The position numbers and the translations under genes are program-made. Below are positions 8,159 to 17,509 of a DNA stretch of 64,000 bases, piece by piece. Location of the stretch: NCBI GenBank assembly GCA_934247935.1, contig CAKQKE010000008.1, forward strand, positions 1 through 64,000. Direction: 5' to 3'. How positions within the stretch are numbered: position 1 is the stretch's first letter; each line of letters begins with the position of its first letter. Origin of the DNA: an uncultured Clostridia bacterium. Its GTDB lineage: Bacteria > Bacillota > Clostridia > Christensenellales > Borkfalkiaceae. The notes below the pieces were generated by a model. The model worked only from the letters and a program-made list of their open reading frames with translations. It was not told the origin of the DNA and did no database searches.

Positions 8159-9043
8159 ATGGAAAAATATTATTTAGTCATAGTTTTTGCGTCGCTGTTG
8201 TTTTCGGTAAATACTTTTTTCAATAAAACTTATCAAAAAAACGAGGGCGAATCGTTTGAAAAACTTATGCTTTTCATGTGGGTTTCGTCGATTTGCGGCG
8301 TATCTATCATGCTGTGTTTTAGCGGATTTAAAATAAAAATAAGCACATTTGCACTGTTGATGGCTGCGTTGAATTCTTTAGTGCATATCACCAACACGAT
8401 TATCGCCATGAAATGCATAAGCAAAGTAAATTTATCCCTCTACTCGCTGTTTCTTATGTCCGGCGGAATGATATTGCCCACGCTGTACGGTTTTATCTTC
8501 AACGGTGAAAGTTTAAGTGCGACAAAGGCAATTTGCATAATCTTGCTTATCATTGCATTGTTTGTTTCAGTAGGAAAACTTTCAAACTGTAAAGGTTTGT
8601 TTTATTGCATATTGGTGTTTTTCGGCAACGGAATGTACGGAGTAATCACTTCGATATACAAAACTAAAAGCACGGTATATATACCCGATGCAAACTACAA
8701 TATGTTTGTACTTTTATACGCTTTTATAATCTGCTCGGTAATGCTTTTATTTATTGCTCCGAAATATAAAAAAGAACACGAAACAAGCCTTTTCGCCCTA
8801 AACAAACCAAAACAATCTTATCCGGCTGCATTTTTTTATATCTTTGCAAACGGCACCGGCAATTTTTTACTTCTTTGGGCACTGAATAAAGGCGTTGAAG
8901 TTTCTATACAATACCCCGTAACTACGGGCGGAACTATAATATTTAACACCGTATTGAGCATACTTTTAAAAGAAAAAGTTCCAAAACGCAATTTTGTAGC
9001 AGTGGCGATCGCTTTCGCGGGTCTTGTGGCGGTTTGTTTTTAA
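8159..9043 (+). CDS. EamA-like DMT-superfamily transporter
   Basis: 294 residues, almost entirely hydrophobic, with about ten membrane segments in two halves as in drug/metabolite exporters. The N-terminal segment VIVFASLLFSVNTFFNKTYQ and the late segment ending LLKEKVPKRNFVAVAIAFAGLVAV fit the EamA pattern, in which the last helices sit near a conserved E-x-(hydrophobic) turn. AAAGGA lies 11 bases before ATG. Substrate unknown. It stands alone and no linked regulator is seen. Confidence 0.8.
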   Translation: MEKYYLVIVFASLLFSVNTFFNKTYQKNEGESFEKLMLFMWVSSICGVSIMLCFSGFKIKISTFALLMAALNSLVHITNTIIAMKCISKVNLSLYSLFLMSGGMILPTLYGFIFNGESLSATKAICIILLIIALFVSVGKLSNCKGLFYCILVFFGNGMYGVITSIYKTKSTVYIPDANYNMFVLLYAFIICSVMLLFIAPKYKKEHETSLFALNKPKQSYPAAFFYIFANGTGNFLLLWALNKGVEVSIQYPVTTGGTIIFNTVLSILLKEKVPKRNFVAVAIAFAGLVAVCF

Positions 9044-9305
9044 ATATTTGAAAAAAATTTAAACTCTTTAAGTAATTTTGACGTTTTTACGCAATACGTA
9101 TTTTGTAAACGCGATATTTTCGTATAAAACCTCACTAATAAAACAAAATTAAAGCACCACCGTTTTTACGCAAAATCATTTTGTTTTTTCCTCTGCATAT
9201 TTCGGCGAATATGACCTTTAAACGTTAAATTCTGCACTTAAATGTGAAAATACGATAAAAAAACAGCATTTTCCTCCATAATCTACTCATTAATGTTATT
9301 CCATA
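9044..9305. other. intergenic region with palindromes
   Basis: Contains one full palindrome (9079-9115) and a half-copy near 9157-9185 (GTTTTTACGCAAAATC). Nothing else recognised. Confidence 0.5.
9079..9115. repeat. TACGTA palindrome, intergenic copy
   Basis: Good match: TGACGTTTTTACGCAATACG, then TATTTTGTAAACGCGA. Confidence 0.85.
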
Positions 9306-9334
9306 TTGACTTTTTATATAAAAAATGGTAAAAT
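9306..9334 (+). promoter_or_regulatory. promoter of GH43-like gene
   Basis: TTGACT, 17 bases, TAAAAT. It implies an untranslated leader of about 115 bases before ATG at 9457. Confidence 0.6.
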
Positions 9335-9456
9335 ATTATATGAAAATGAGACAATTGAACGCTTGACGACGGTCAGATTGCTAAGTCGACTATCGACAAG
9401 CAAATTTGTTATTAAATGTTAAACATAAAGAAAAATTACATATAGACAGGTGCATT

Positions 9457-11733
9457 ATGAAACAAAAAACTTACGTCAATTTTATCGACATTGCCAAGCA
9501 ATGCAAAACCGGCTACACGAAAGACACTTCTTTTGCCGACCCGTTTGTTTTGAGATATCTCGGAAAATATTATCTTTATTGTACTTTTTCCGACATAGTC
9601 GTATACGTTTCGGACGATTTAATCAACTGGACTTATGCGGGTATCGCGATGAAAACAGACAAAACCCTTGAAGAATTCAGAAGTTGTTATGCCCCCGAAG
9701 TGGTTTATTACAACGGACAGTTTATCCTTTGCACATCACCAAGCGGAACGGGACACAGGTTTTACCGCGCCGATTCGCCTTTGGGTCCGTTTACTCCCCT
9801 TACGGATAAAATCCTTAAAGGCATTGACGGCAGTTTTTTTATAGACGACAACAATAAATTGTTTTTCATGCACACCGTAAGCACTTCCAACGGCGGCGAC
9901 GGGTTGTGCTACAACGACCTTTCGTCTTTGGAAATACCCGATTACGGCGACGAAAACAAAATTACAGACGCCTTTTTAAACGGTTGGACCGAAGGTCCCG
10001 GAGTTTTTGAAAGAACCGGCTATTATTATCTCACTTACACCGGAAACCACTTTTTATCCAAAGGGTACAGAATTTGTTACAGTTATCAAAAGGCTAAAGA
10101 TTTCGACCTTTCGTCGTTCACTCAACCTTTCCACAACACAGTAATGATCAGTACCGACGACTACACGGGCATCGGGCACAACAGCAGTTTTGTCGCCCCA
10201 GACCTTGACGGAGTGTACACCGCATACCACACTCTTTACGGCAAACGCGGACCCGACAGAAGGTACAATCTCACGCGTTATTTTACAAACGGTGCCATTT
10301 TGACAGCAAACGGTTTGTGTAATTACAGCGTTTTAGCCCCCAAAAAGGCTGACTACGAATATCAGAAAACTTCGGGACTTACCATAACGGATAACAAACT
10401 TCTCACCCCCAATGCACTTGGAATGTACACCGCGGAATTAAACTTTAAAGGCGGTAAAGACGGCACAACCGTATATTGCAGATACGATGACCCGTCGCGC
10501 TACACTACTCTTAAAATAGGTGTCGACACGGCGGTACTCACAAAGCACGTCGGCGAAGAAGTCGAGACTTTTACGGCAAATCTCAATCAAACGATTACCC
10601 CAAACTGTTTACACACGATTAGAATTGAAAACGGTTTTGCCAAAGCGAGAATTTTTTACAACGGAAGAAAATTGTTTGACCTTGCCTCGTTAGGCAGAGG
10701 CTCGGTGGGTTACGGCGACGGAACTACTCCGCTTTACACCGCAGTAAGCAAAGACGTTTTCGGCACGAGCGATTTTGACGCCGTCAAAAATCTACCGTCG
10801 ATATTCCCTGCAACCACTTATAAAAAAGACGAGAAGGTCGGTTTTTATATAAAATCCGCATATGCTATGGCTGACGGAATACGTCAGGGCGAAAAAGAAA
10901 ACACAATAAGGCACAACAATTTTGACAGCGTGTTGCTTTCGGATAAAGACGATTACATTTCTTACGATATAAACGCAGGCTTTACAGGACAATATTACGT
11001 TTCGGCTTACGTTTCCAAAAAATGCGAAGGCAGCGTTATCAGGTTGATTATCGACAGAAAAAAATACAAAATCACTATTCCTAAAATCAGCGGTGCAGAC
11101 GATTTTGCATATATTCACCTTTGCAAAGTCAATATTAAAAAAGGTTTCCGCAAACTCACGCTTAAACTTATCTCGGGCTCGCTCGATATAGCAATGCTCG
11201 GCTTTAATTACGTGACTCCGATTCAACTTAAAGGAAAAGTCGATTTGCGCACTGCCGAAGAAATGCACGGAAGAATAGGCATTTGCGACGGATATCTCTT
11301 CTCCGACGGGAAACTTGGTTGCGGATTGTTCGGCAACGACGCTTTGCACGATTTCGATTTGACGATGACGGTACTTTCACCATTAAAAGAAAACATGGGA
11401 GGCATTGTATTCAGGGCTAAAAACTACTCTTACTTTGACAACCAAGTCGCCGAATCTATGTATGCTTATCAATTATCTTTCGACCAGGAAGGAGTACACC
11501 TCGACAAGTTGAACTACGGCACGAAAAATCTTGTTTCCGCAAAGGCTAACATAAAGCCCAACGAACCGTTTATTTTACAAATAAAAACGGACAACAATCA
11601 CATTATAGTACAAATAAACGGAACTAAATGCATCGATTATTTCGATGACAACGCTTATCTTTACGGCCGTTTCGGCTTGCTCGCAAAATCGCCGGAACTC
11701 AGAATTAAAGACATTGAAATCAAACAACAATAA
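9457..11733 (+). CDS. GH43-like glycoside hydrolase with C-terminal sandwich domains
   Basis: 758 residues from ATG 9457, preceded by ACAGGTG; an earlier in-frame ATG at 9406 has no ribosome site and adds 17 residues foreign to the family. The first 300 residues look like a GH43 five-bladed propeller: ADPFVLRYLGKYYLYCTF (catalytic Asp), APEVVYYNGQFIL, IDGSFFIDD (second Asp) and TEGPGVFERTGYYYLTYTGN (catalytic Glu). Two further beta-rich regions follow, the last near 580-758 resembling a concanavalin-type domain. GH43 enzymes cleave arabinosides and xylosides. No signal peptide is visible, so it probably acts in the cytoplasm on imported oligosaccharides. Confidence 0.85.
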   Translation: MKQKTYVNFIDIAKQCKTGYTKDTSFADPFVLRYLGKYYLYCTFSDIVVYVSDDLINWTYAGIAMKTDKTLEEFRSCYAPEVVYYNGQFILCTSPSGTGHRFYRADSPLGPFTPLTDKILKGIDGSFFIDDNNKLFFMHTVSTSNGGDGLCYNDLSSLEIPDYGDENKITDAFLNGWTEGPGVFERTGYYYLTYTGNHFLSKGYRICYSYQKAKDFDLSSFTQPFHNTVMISTDDYTGIGHNSSFVAPDLDGVYTAYHTLYGKRGPDRRYNLTRYFTNGAILTANGLCNYSVLAPKKADYEYQKTSGLTITDNKLLTPNALGMYTAELNFKGGKDGTTVYCRYDDPSRYTTLKIGVDTAVLTKHVGEEVETFTANLNQTITPNCLHTIRIENGFAKARIFYNGRKLFDLASLGRGSVGYGDGTTPLYTAVSKDVFGTSDFDAVKNLPSIFPATTYKKDEKVGFYIKSAYAMADGIRQGEKENTIRHNNFDSVLLSDKDDYISYDINAGFTGQYYVSAYVSKKCEGSVIRLIIDRKKYKITIPKISGADDFAYIHLCKVNIKKGFRKLTLKLISGSLDIAMLGFNYVTPIQLKGKVDLRTAEEMHGRIGICDGYLFSDGKLGCGLFGNDALHDFDLTMTVLSPLKENMGGIVFRAKNYSYFDNQVAESMYAYQLSFDQEGVHLDKLNYGTKNLVSAKANIKPNEPFILQIKTDNNHIIVQINGTKCIDYFDDNAYLYGRFGLLAKSPELRIKDIEIKQQ

Positions 11734-11741
11734 ACGGTTAT

Positions 11742-11827
11742 AAAAAATGTCCAACGGCAACTGTGAAGTGACCCCAAGAATATCTAACATTGGGGGTGCA
11801 TATCAATCACTGCCGTCGGGCATTTTT
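11742..11827 (+). terminator. long imperfect hairpin after GH43-like gene
   Basis: Outer arms AAAAATGTCC-AACGGCA and TGCCGTCGGGCATTTTT, then T-rich. The interior AGTGACCCCAAG...TTGGGGGTGCAT forms a second stem and resembles facing ends of IS3-family elements, so an insertion remnant may be embedded. Confidence 0.65.
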
Positions 11828-11841
11828 ATTTTTATCAATTT

Positions 11842-11880
11842 AAAAGGCCGATAAACGCTTGATTCTCTAATCGGTCTTTT
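11842..11880 (+). terminator. second hairpin, probable terminator
   Basis: AAAAGGCCGAT pairs with ATCGGTCTTTT across a 17-base loop, followed by GTTT. Confidence 0.55.
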
Positions 11881-11914
11881 GTTTACTTAAAGTATATTAA
11901 TTTTTATTGTTTTT

Positions 11915-11950
11915 GCTCTTTTTACAAAATACGTATTTTGTAAAAACAGT
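11915..11950. repeat. TACGTA palindrome, intergenic copy
   Basis: Near-perfect symmetry: TTTTTACAAAATACG, then TATTTTGTAAAAA. Confidence 0.85.
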
Positions 11951-12053
11951 ATTTTTTATTTGTGTACTATTGTTTGCGTTGTGATTAAGTTGCAATTAAT
12001 CGGCAAATACCTCCATTTTATTTTACGTCTTCGCTTAATTTTTTTCACCTTCA

Positions 12054-12968
12054 TCAGTTATAAAAACTTATCACGTCGAAAATAACCTGATTTTTAATCC
12101 CTTCTATTTCGTTTAACAATTCGTGACGTGCCGTCTCGTATAAAATAAGTTGCGCGTCATAACCGCATTTGTCGTACGTTTTATATGCCTTGGTCACTCC
12201 TTTGCCGAAGTTGCCCACCGGGTCGTCTTTGCCCGCAATCAACAAAATTTGCGGTCTGCATGCAAAATTGTTTTCTTTGTTGGCTTTTGCGATTTGCGTC
12301 ATCATATTAGCCATACTGTAATAATAGTTGGTTGGAAATTGCGCGCCGCACCATTCGTCTGCGTTGTATTTTGCCACGCTGTCCGGGTTTGTCGTGAGCC
12401 AAGCGTTTACGCCTTCGTTTTTGAATTTTTTGCCGAACGCTCCGCAACCCAAATTTTCAACAAACGGAACGTAACTTATTTCTCCGTGTTTCTTTATCTC
12501 GCGCGACAACAATTTTTTCGCCAACTTGTATTTATTCCCCGCAAAATCCGTTCCGCAAATAATTGCCTTTTTAAAATCGTGGGGATATAACTGAATATAT
12601 CTTTGCGCCGCCATAGACCCCATGCTGTGAGCAAAAAGATAGACGTCCAAGCCGTCTTTATTTACAACGTCTATGTATTCCCTGACCGTCTTTATGTCCT
12701 TTATAATCGCCGTCATAAAATCGTAATCGGTACATACGCCCAAACCTTGCCCCTCATATCTGCTGCCGCCGTGCGCGTAATGATCGAAACCGTAAACAAT
12801 ATATCCTTCCGCAGCAAGTTTTTCGGCAAATTCGTCATACCTTAAAATATGCTCCGCCATGCCGTGTGAGATTTCGATTATCGCTTTTGGTTTTACCTTT
12901 TCGTTTTTCCATACATAACCATTTAAATTTACTTTGTCGTCGAATTTTATTTGCAAATGCTCTCTCAT
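12054..12968 (-). CDS. alpha/beta hydrolase, monoacylglycerol lipase-like (serine aminopeptidase S33 fold)
   Basis: 304 residues; GGAGG nine bases upstream. Motifs in order: ISHGMAEHILRYDEFAEKLA (oxyanion loop HGMAEH, about 33-52), YGFDHYAHGGS, FAHSMGSMAAQRY (nucleophile Ser in HSMGS, about 115), a cap region 150-225, AGKDDPVG (catalytic Asp) and ETARHELLNE (catalytic His). This order and the HGxxEH element are typical of lysophospholipase/monoacylglycerol lipase-like enzymes. Cytoplasmic, substrate unproven. Stands alone. Confidence 0.88.
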   Translation of the reverse strand: MREHLQIKFDDKVNLNGYVWKNEKVKPKAIIEISHGMAEHILRYDEFAEKLAAEGYIVYGFDHYAHGGSRYEGQGLGVCTDYDFMTAIIKDIKTVREYIDVVNKDGLDVYLFAHSMGSMAAQRYIQLYPHDFKKAIICGTDFAGNKYKLAKKLLSREIKKHGEISYVPFVENLGCGAFGKKFKNEGVNAWLTTNPDSVAKYNADEWCGAQFPTNYYYSMANMMTQIAKANKENNFACRPQILLIAGKDDPVGNFGKGVTKAYKTYDKCGYDAQLILYETARHELLNEIEGIKNQVIFDVISFYN

Positions 12969-12983
12969 TATATCCTCCGAATT

Positions 12984-13020
12984 TCCGTTTTTACTTAATA
13001 CGTGTTTTGTAAAACCGTCA
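12984..13020. repeat. TACGTA palindrome, variant TACGTG core
   Basis: CGTTTTTACTTAATACGTG, then TTTTGTAAAACCGTCA. It lies only about 15 bases upstream of the hydrolase start codon, so it would be in or just before the 5' untranslated region. Confidence 0.8.
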
Positions 13021-13194
13021 AAATAGACTTTAAATCAACACGTATATTTATTATATCATACTTTGTTTTTTCTTTCAATACATATTTTAAAATATCATTA
13101 AAAAACCACTTAATAAAAATCTTAAAACTATATAATCGCCGACACCATAGGCAGATAAAAATAACTCTTACCGAAAAATCAACCATTCAATAAT

Positions 13195-13345
13195 AGTGCA
13201 TAATGATAATTTTCCCCACAACAACAAACCGCACAATAGTTACGCAATCACCACACAATAATCACATCTGCGCAATCATACGATAGCCCTGCTTAATAAT
13301 CAAAATATAACCGACCACACAATCAGTCAGGCGCGAAATAAACTT
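13195..13345. repeat. G-poor degenerate repeat tract
   Basis: Plus strand rich in A and C with recurring CACAATA and CGCAATCA units (for example CGCACAATAGTTACGCAATC). Similar composition occurs at 29935-30020 and 38160-38460. No gene. Confidence 0.45.
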
Positions 13346-13367
13346 ATTCACGCAAAATTATATATGA

Positions 13368-13396
13368 AAATACCGCGAACCAAGTCCGCGGTATTT
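13368..13396 (-). terminator. terminator of leucine-rich lipoprotein gene
   Basis: AAATACCGCG pairs with CGCGGTATTT across loop AACCAAGTC; T-rich afterwards on the minus strand. Confidence 0.75.
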
Positions 13397-13428
13397 AACG
13401 TTATTTTAAATTTATGTTTTAAAACCTA

Positions 13429-14580
13429 TTAGATATTGAAATCAAAAGCGTTTGCATAGTTAGCAACAGTATCGAGATTTACAAGATATGTCCTTGTGTC
13501 TGGATTTCTGTCGTATGCGTTTTTAAGCGCGGTGCAGTTAAAGAAAGCATTTACTCCGATAGAAGCAGTACCCAGGAACGTTACTTTTTCAAGTGAAGTA
13601 CAACCATAGAAAGTATATGCCGGTATATCGCAACTGATAGTCACCGCCCTCAAAGAAGTACAACCGTAAAACGCTTTTTCATAAACCGTTTTTGCATTGA
13701 TTTCAAGCACGTTTGCGTTTACGTTGCCATAACCGAGCGAGGTGCAACCCCTGAACGCCTCTTGCATAATTACGTATTCGCCTTGCGGAAACTTAACAGT
13801 CATAAGAGAAGTGCAACCCTTAAACGCGCTTTCACCGATAGTCGCAACAGTGTCGGGAATGACGAAATCCGTAAGACCCGTGCATGCACTGAACGCATTG
13901 TTGCCGATTTTGGTTGCTCCGCTGAGCGTAACGTTTTCAAGCATAGTTACGTTGTTGAAAGCATATGCGGGAACAGTCTCCTGACCGTCAACGACAACCG
14001 TCTTTAACGAGTTGGGAATATAAACGGTGAGCGTTTCGCTTGCGTCGTTGTAATTTTGAGCGATGCTTGTAGAATTACTTGCTTCGCTTGCGCCGAAAAT
14101 ATAACCGAATACTTTTTTATCGTTTACTGCGTCAACTTTGTTTCCGACAAACGGAAGTTCCATCTTTTCGAGATTATAGCAGCCGCCGAATGCGCCCATG
14201 CCTATCTTTTCGATGTTGTATGCGCCGTCAACTTTTTCAAACTTAACCGTTTTGAAAAGAAGTTGACCGGAAAATGCGCCGTCCTCTATCTCCTTTACGG
14301 GAAGAGTTTCGTTGTCTTCGGTGTAAGTTGCGGGAATAACCAAGTCTTTCATGTACGATTCGTATTTCCCGTCGGCAACGGCATCAGCCTCTTTTTCCGA
14401 CATATTGTATCCGGTAACGACAAAGTAACTGTTGTCGTCGTCATCCGTAACTTTTTCATAAACAAGACCCGGCGTGTTGTCGGAATCGTCGCCGCTTGTT
14501 TTGTTTTTACAACCGACGAAAGCAAATACCGATGCAGCCAACGTAAGGGTCAAAATTAAACCGATAAGTTTTTTCATCAT
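13429..14580 (-). CDS. leucine-rich-repeat (BspA-type) lipoprotein
   Basis: 383 residues; AAGGAG lies upstream of two consecutive ATGs. A lipoprotein signal peptide ends at FVGC near residue 24. From about 80 to 370 it consists of repeats of roughly 23 residues such as IGNNAFSACTGLTDFVIPDTV and IGESAFKGCTSLMTVKFP, the BspA/LRR_5 pattern. Such proteins are exposed on the envelope and often mediate adhesion or protein contacts. No catalytic domain is seen. Its own promoter and terminator make it a single-gene unit. Confidence 0.92.
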   Translation of the reverse strand: MMKKLIGLILTLTLAASVFAFVGCKNKTSGDDSDNTPGLVYEKVTDDDDNSYFVVTGYNMSEKEADAVADGKYESYMKDLVIPATYTEDNETLPVKEIEDGAFSGQLLFKTVKFEKVDGAYNIEKIGMGAFGGCYNLEKMELPFVGNKVDAVNDKKVFGYIFGASEASNSTSIAQNYNDASETLTVYIPNSLKTVVVDGQETVPAYAFNNVTMLENVTLSGATKIGNNAFSACTGLTDFVIPDTVATIGESAFKGCTSLMTVKFPQGEYVIMQEAFRGCTSLGYGNVNANVLEINAKTVYEKAFYGCTSLRAVTISCDIPAYTFYGCTSLEKVTFLGTASIGVNAFFNCTALKNAYDRNPDTRTYLVNLDTVANYANAFDFNI

Positions 14581-14620
14581 AAACTCCTTAATTTCTATTA
14601 AGATTTTATAGTCTTATAAA

Positions 14621-14649
14621 ATAATAACATTTTATCGCGCGTTTGTCAA
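14621..14649 (-). promoter_or_regulatory. promoter of leucine-rich lipoprotein gene
   Basis: TTGACA, 17 bases, TATTAT on the minus strand. Confidence 0.65.
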
Positions 14650-14715
14650 TACAATTTAAAAACAATCTATGCGCAAATTGTTGTTTTTAAGGTCTTTTTC
14701 AAAAAATGTATCCTA

Positions 14716-14913
14716 TCAGTGGCAGCCGCCGCACGTTTTGCAGTCCCCCGTACACCCTCCGCACGATTTTCCCGTCGAAGAAAACATCGTTCCGCTATAA
14801 CACCTGTCTGCTTTAACTTTGCAGTCGGGACACAACACTTCTTGCGTGCAATCTTTTACTATTTCGTCAAATTCTTTTTTGCATTTGGGGCATTTATACT
14901 GTAATAACGGCAT
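14716..14913 (-). CDS. FmdB-type zinc ribbon protein
   Basis: 65 residues; AAGGAG upstream. MPLLQYKCPKCKKEFDEIV, then VLCPDCK, gives the CxxC...CxxC zinc ribbon of the FmdB family (small putative regulatory proteins). The tail is unusually cysteine-rich (SCGGCTGDCKTCGGCH) and may bind a second metal. Role unknown. Confidence 0.85.
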   Translation of the reverse strand: MPLLQYKCPKCKKEFDEIVKDCTQEVLCPDCKVKADRCYSGTMFSSTGKSCGGCTGDCKTCGGCH

Positions 14914-15216
14914 ACTTCTCCTTTGTTTTGCCTTTACAAAACTTTTTGCGGTTTTTAACGATTCTTTACGTTTATTTCGTTTAAACCCGCCCTTCTTTCT
15001 TTAATTTTTTGTTATTTTACTTTCTATGAAAGTATACTATATTCCACCACTAAAAATCAACATATTTCCTCACTTTTTTCTTTTTAATTTTTAATTTTAA
15101 ATTTTGCCCGAACTCACAATTTTTATCTGAACTCACAATTAGAATTGCGTTATTGCCGCACGTCTTTAAGCCGCCAAACAAAAAACAAACCGCCGATTTT
15201 TCAATCTTAAACCTCA
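14914..15216. other. intergenic region with a short direct repeat
   Basis: GAACTCACAATT occurs twice about 18 bases apart (15112-15140). Nothing else recognised. Confidence 0.4.
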
Positions 15217-16626
15217 TTAAACCGCTTTTCCTTTTAAAAAACTTTTAAAATATTTTTCGCCTCCGCGACCGCAACGTTTGCGCAAAGCGTCAAGAAGTTG
15301 ATTTTCGCTTAAAATATCATATCTTTTCTTTTTGCAAACGTCTTTTAACGCTTTAATAAGTTTTTTACCGCCGGTCAACTCGTCGAGCGAATAAAAAGCG
15401 TAAAGCCCATCTCTGTACACCACGCTTATGTATTCGTATCCGGAAGAAAAACTATCCACATTTCTCGACAACGAGCAATCGAACTTGCCGTTTTCCTTTA
15501 TGTAAAACTCTTTGCAATAATAAAACTGTTTCATTCCGTCGTCTATATATTCATCGATGTTTACATCGGCTTTTTTGTATTGTTTTAAAAATATGATCAT
15601 CGAATATTCGGCGAGTGCTTCGTCTATATACGGAAAAGAAAATTCGTCGCTTCCAACCATGTTATACCACCACTGATGGGCGGTTTCATGCACAACGGTC
15701 ATCGTAAAGACGTCAAAATCGCCCGTATTTTTGACGAGTGAAAGACAACTTTGCTCTACTCCGTTCTGCTTTATTTCGCTTTCGGCAACGGTGTAAATTT
15801 TGTACCCGTACTTGCAAAAAACGTTCTCGAAAAATGCAAAACAATCTTCTATTATCCCGAAAGTTTTTTGAGGATTTGCATCGGAAACGTAACAATAATT
15901 AATAAGCGTTCCGTTTAAGTTTTTTTGCAAAACAGAATAATTTTGCGATAAAGTAAAAGCAAAACCGCGTGCATTATTTACTTGATAATTATACACGATG
16001 CAATCGTCGTCGACCTCGGTCGAAATACACTTTCCCGACGAACAAACGACGTATTTCGAGTTAAATTTTGCTTTTACCGAATAATCTGCCACTCTGTCGC
16101 AACGGCTTTCGCCGAAATCTTTTTGCTTATAATGATGGAACTTACCGTCGAAAAAACTTACCTTGGGATAAAAGTCGCACAAATTTATATACTCTTCGGT
16201 TTTACCCAACTTTTCTGCAGCAGCAGGCAACGTGGTTACGAAAGTAATATACAATGAAATTTTTTGCCCCTTTTTTAATTTTTTCCTTAACTTAACCGAA
16301 AGTACACCGCCGTCGTCACTCAACTCATAATCGACGTTTCCGTAATCGTCGCTTACTTTTACGACCTTTACTCCGCAGTCCGTAAGTTTGCCGTTTTTGT
16401 CGGTTTTGATTTGAATTTGATATAAATCAAACTCGATTTTGTCGATTTCACGCGATACGTCGTTTGTAAACGTGACACATTCGTCGCCGTACACCATTCC
16501 TTCTTCCTCATTGCAATATATATTTATATCGTATTTTACCGGCGTATAGTTAACCGTATTACTTCCGCAAGATATTGAAAATGCAAGACAAATTAAACCA
16601 AGCAAAAGGCAAATAATTTTACGCAT
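15217..16626 (-). CDS. M1-like zinc metallopeptidase lipoprotein
   Basis: 469 residues. Lipoprotein signal ending FSISC near residue 20. An N-terminal beta domain (30-230) precedes the gluzincin motif VVHETAHQWWYN (HExxH around residue 315), with the third zinc ligand in DEALAEY 18 residues on. This is the M1 aminopeptidase arrangement, but the usual GAMEN motif is not evident, so the substrate may differ. Anchored outside the membrane by inference. The ribosome site AGAGG lies in the 3' arm of the hairpin at 16631-16665, which also ends the upstream M23 gene. Confidence 0.85.
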   Translation of the reverse strand: MRKIICLLLGLICLAFSISCGSNTVNYTPVKYDINIYCNEEEGMVYGDECVTFTNDVSREIDKIEFDLYQIQIKTDKNGKLTDCGVKVVKVSDDYGNVDYELSDDGGVLSVKLRKKLKKGQKISLYITFVTTLPAAAEKLGKTEEYINLCDFYPKVSFFDGKFHHYKQKDFGESRCDRVADYSVKAKFNSKYVVCSSGKCISTEVDDDCIVYNYQVNNARGFAFTLSQNYSVLQKNLNGTLINYCYVSDANPQKTFGIIEDCFAFFENVFCKYGYKIYTVAESEIKQNGVEQSCLSLVKNTGDFDVFTMTVVHETAHQWWYNMVGSDEFSFPYIDEALAEYSMIIFLKQYKKADVNIDEYIDDGMKQFYYCKEFYIKENGKFDCSLSRNVDSFSSGYEYISVVYRDGLYAFYSLDELTGGKKLIKALKDVCKKKRYDILSENQLLDALRKRCGRGGEKYFKSFLKGKAV

Positions 16627-16630
16627 AAAA

Positions 16631-16665
16631 AAGACCTCTGCTAAATTTTATTACGCAAAGATCTT
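16631..16665 (-). terminator. terminator of M23 gene overlapping the next ribosome site
   Basis: On the minus strand AAGATCTTTGC pairs (11 bp, two G-U) with GCAGAGGTCTT, followed by TTTTT and then ATG at 16626. The 3' arm contains the AGAGG ribosome site. Confidence 0.7.
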
Positions 16666-16747
16666 GTTTATTACTTGTTTGTTACTCGTTTATTATTTTG
16701 AAAATCCCGATTTGCTCTGAAAATTCCGGACGTTTTGAATCATATTT

Positions 16748-17392
16748 TCACTTTTCGTCGGTAAGCAAATATTTTTCGGGATTTATCCTTTTACCGTTTT
16801 CATATACTTCGAAGTGAAGATGTGCACCGTCTTTATATTCTTGCTTGTTGTTGTCCGAAGCCACACCGAGCGCGTCGCCCTTTTTAACGGTTTGTCCCAC
16901 TTTTAAATTTTCGTCGGCATCAATAGAATTATACACGGTTTTTAAGCCGTTTTCGTGTTTTACCGTGACGGTAGTGCCGTATAAATATTCGGTAGTTATG
17001 CTCTCCACTGTTCCGTCATAAGCGCACAAAACTTTTGCATTGCTTTCTCCCACAAAATCAACACCCATATGTCCCGTATACGCTTGCAACGTCTTATTGA
17101 ATATGACCGAATTTTCGGTAAAAGCGGTCGTCATAGTGCCGTTTTCAAGGGGCATAGAAAAAACTATAACCGTCGGTTTTTTATCGGAATCGTCGGGTTT
17201 TTCTTCACCACTATCGCTTGCGGGCGGATTTTTATCCGTGTCGGAAGTAATGTTTCCAACGGGTGTACTTGGTTCGCTGTTTATCAAAAGAGCAACTCCA
17301 ACGCCAGTAAGTACAAGCATAACCAACAGCAAAACGACGTAAAACAGATTTTTCTTAATAAAATTTCCAAATGATTTTTTTTGATTTGCCAT
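16748..17392 (-). CDS. membrane-anchored M23 (LytM) peptidase, SpoIIQ-like
   Basis: 214 residues; GGAGG upstream. A single N-terminal membrane helix (about 16-38) is followed by an acidic Ser/Pro-rich linker (40-72) and a LytM domain (80-205). Zinc-binding signatures GHMGVDF and AHLHFEVYENG are intact, so it may be an active endopeptidase, unlike versions lacking a ligand. Architecture and size resemble SpoIIQ of the sporulation engulfment channel, and the window also carries spoIIID. A vegetative cell-wall hydrolase remains possible. Confidence 0.82.
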   Translation of the reverse strand: MANQKKSFGNFIKKNLFYVVLLLVMLVLTGVGVALLINSEPSTPVGNITSDTDKNPPASDSGEEKPDDSDKKPTVIVFSMPLENGTMTTAFTENSVIFNKTLQAYTGHMGVDFVGESNAKVLCAYDGTVESITTEYLYGTTVTVKHENGLKTVYNSIDADENLKVGQTVKKGDALGVASDNNKQEYKDGAHLHFEVYENGKRINPEKYLLTDEK

Positions 17393-17509
17393 AATATGTC
17401 CTCCAATTTATTATGTACCGATTATTTCCATGTTTTTATCTTTTTATACAACATAAATTTATTTTTCGTCATTTTTAATTTTACTCCGCCGTATCTCAAT
17501 CCGGTCTCT

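Noticed and set aside
10792..11349. 185-codon frame antisense to the GH43-like gene
   Set aside because: Entirely opposite a well-supported gene, no ribosome site, composition typical of antisense shadow.
14056..14559. 167-codon frame antisense to the leucine-rich lipoprotein
   Set aside because: Shadow of the repeat-rich lipoprotein gene with no independent start signal.
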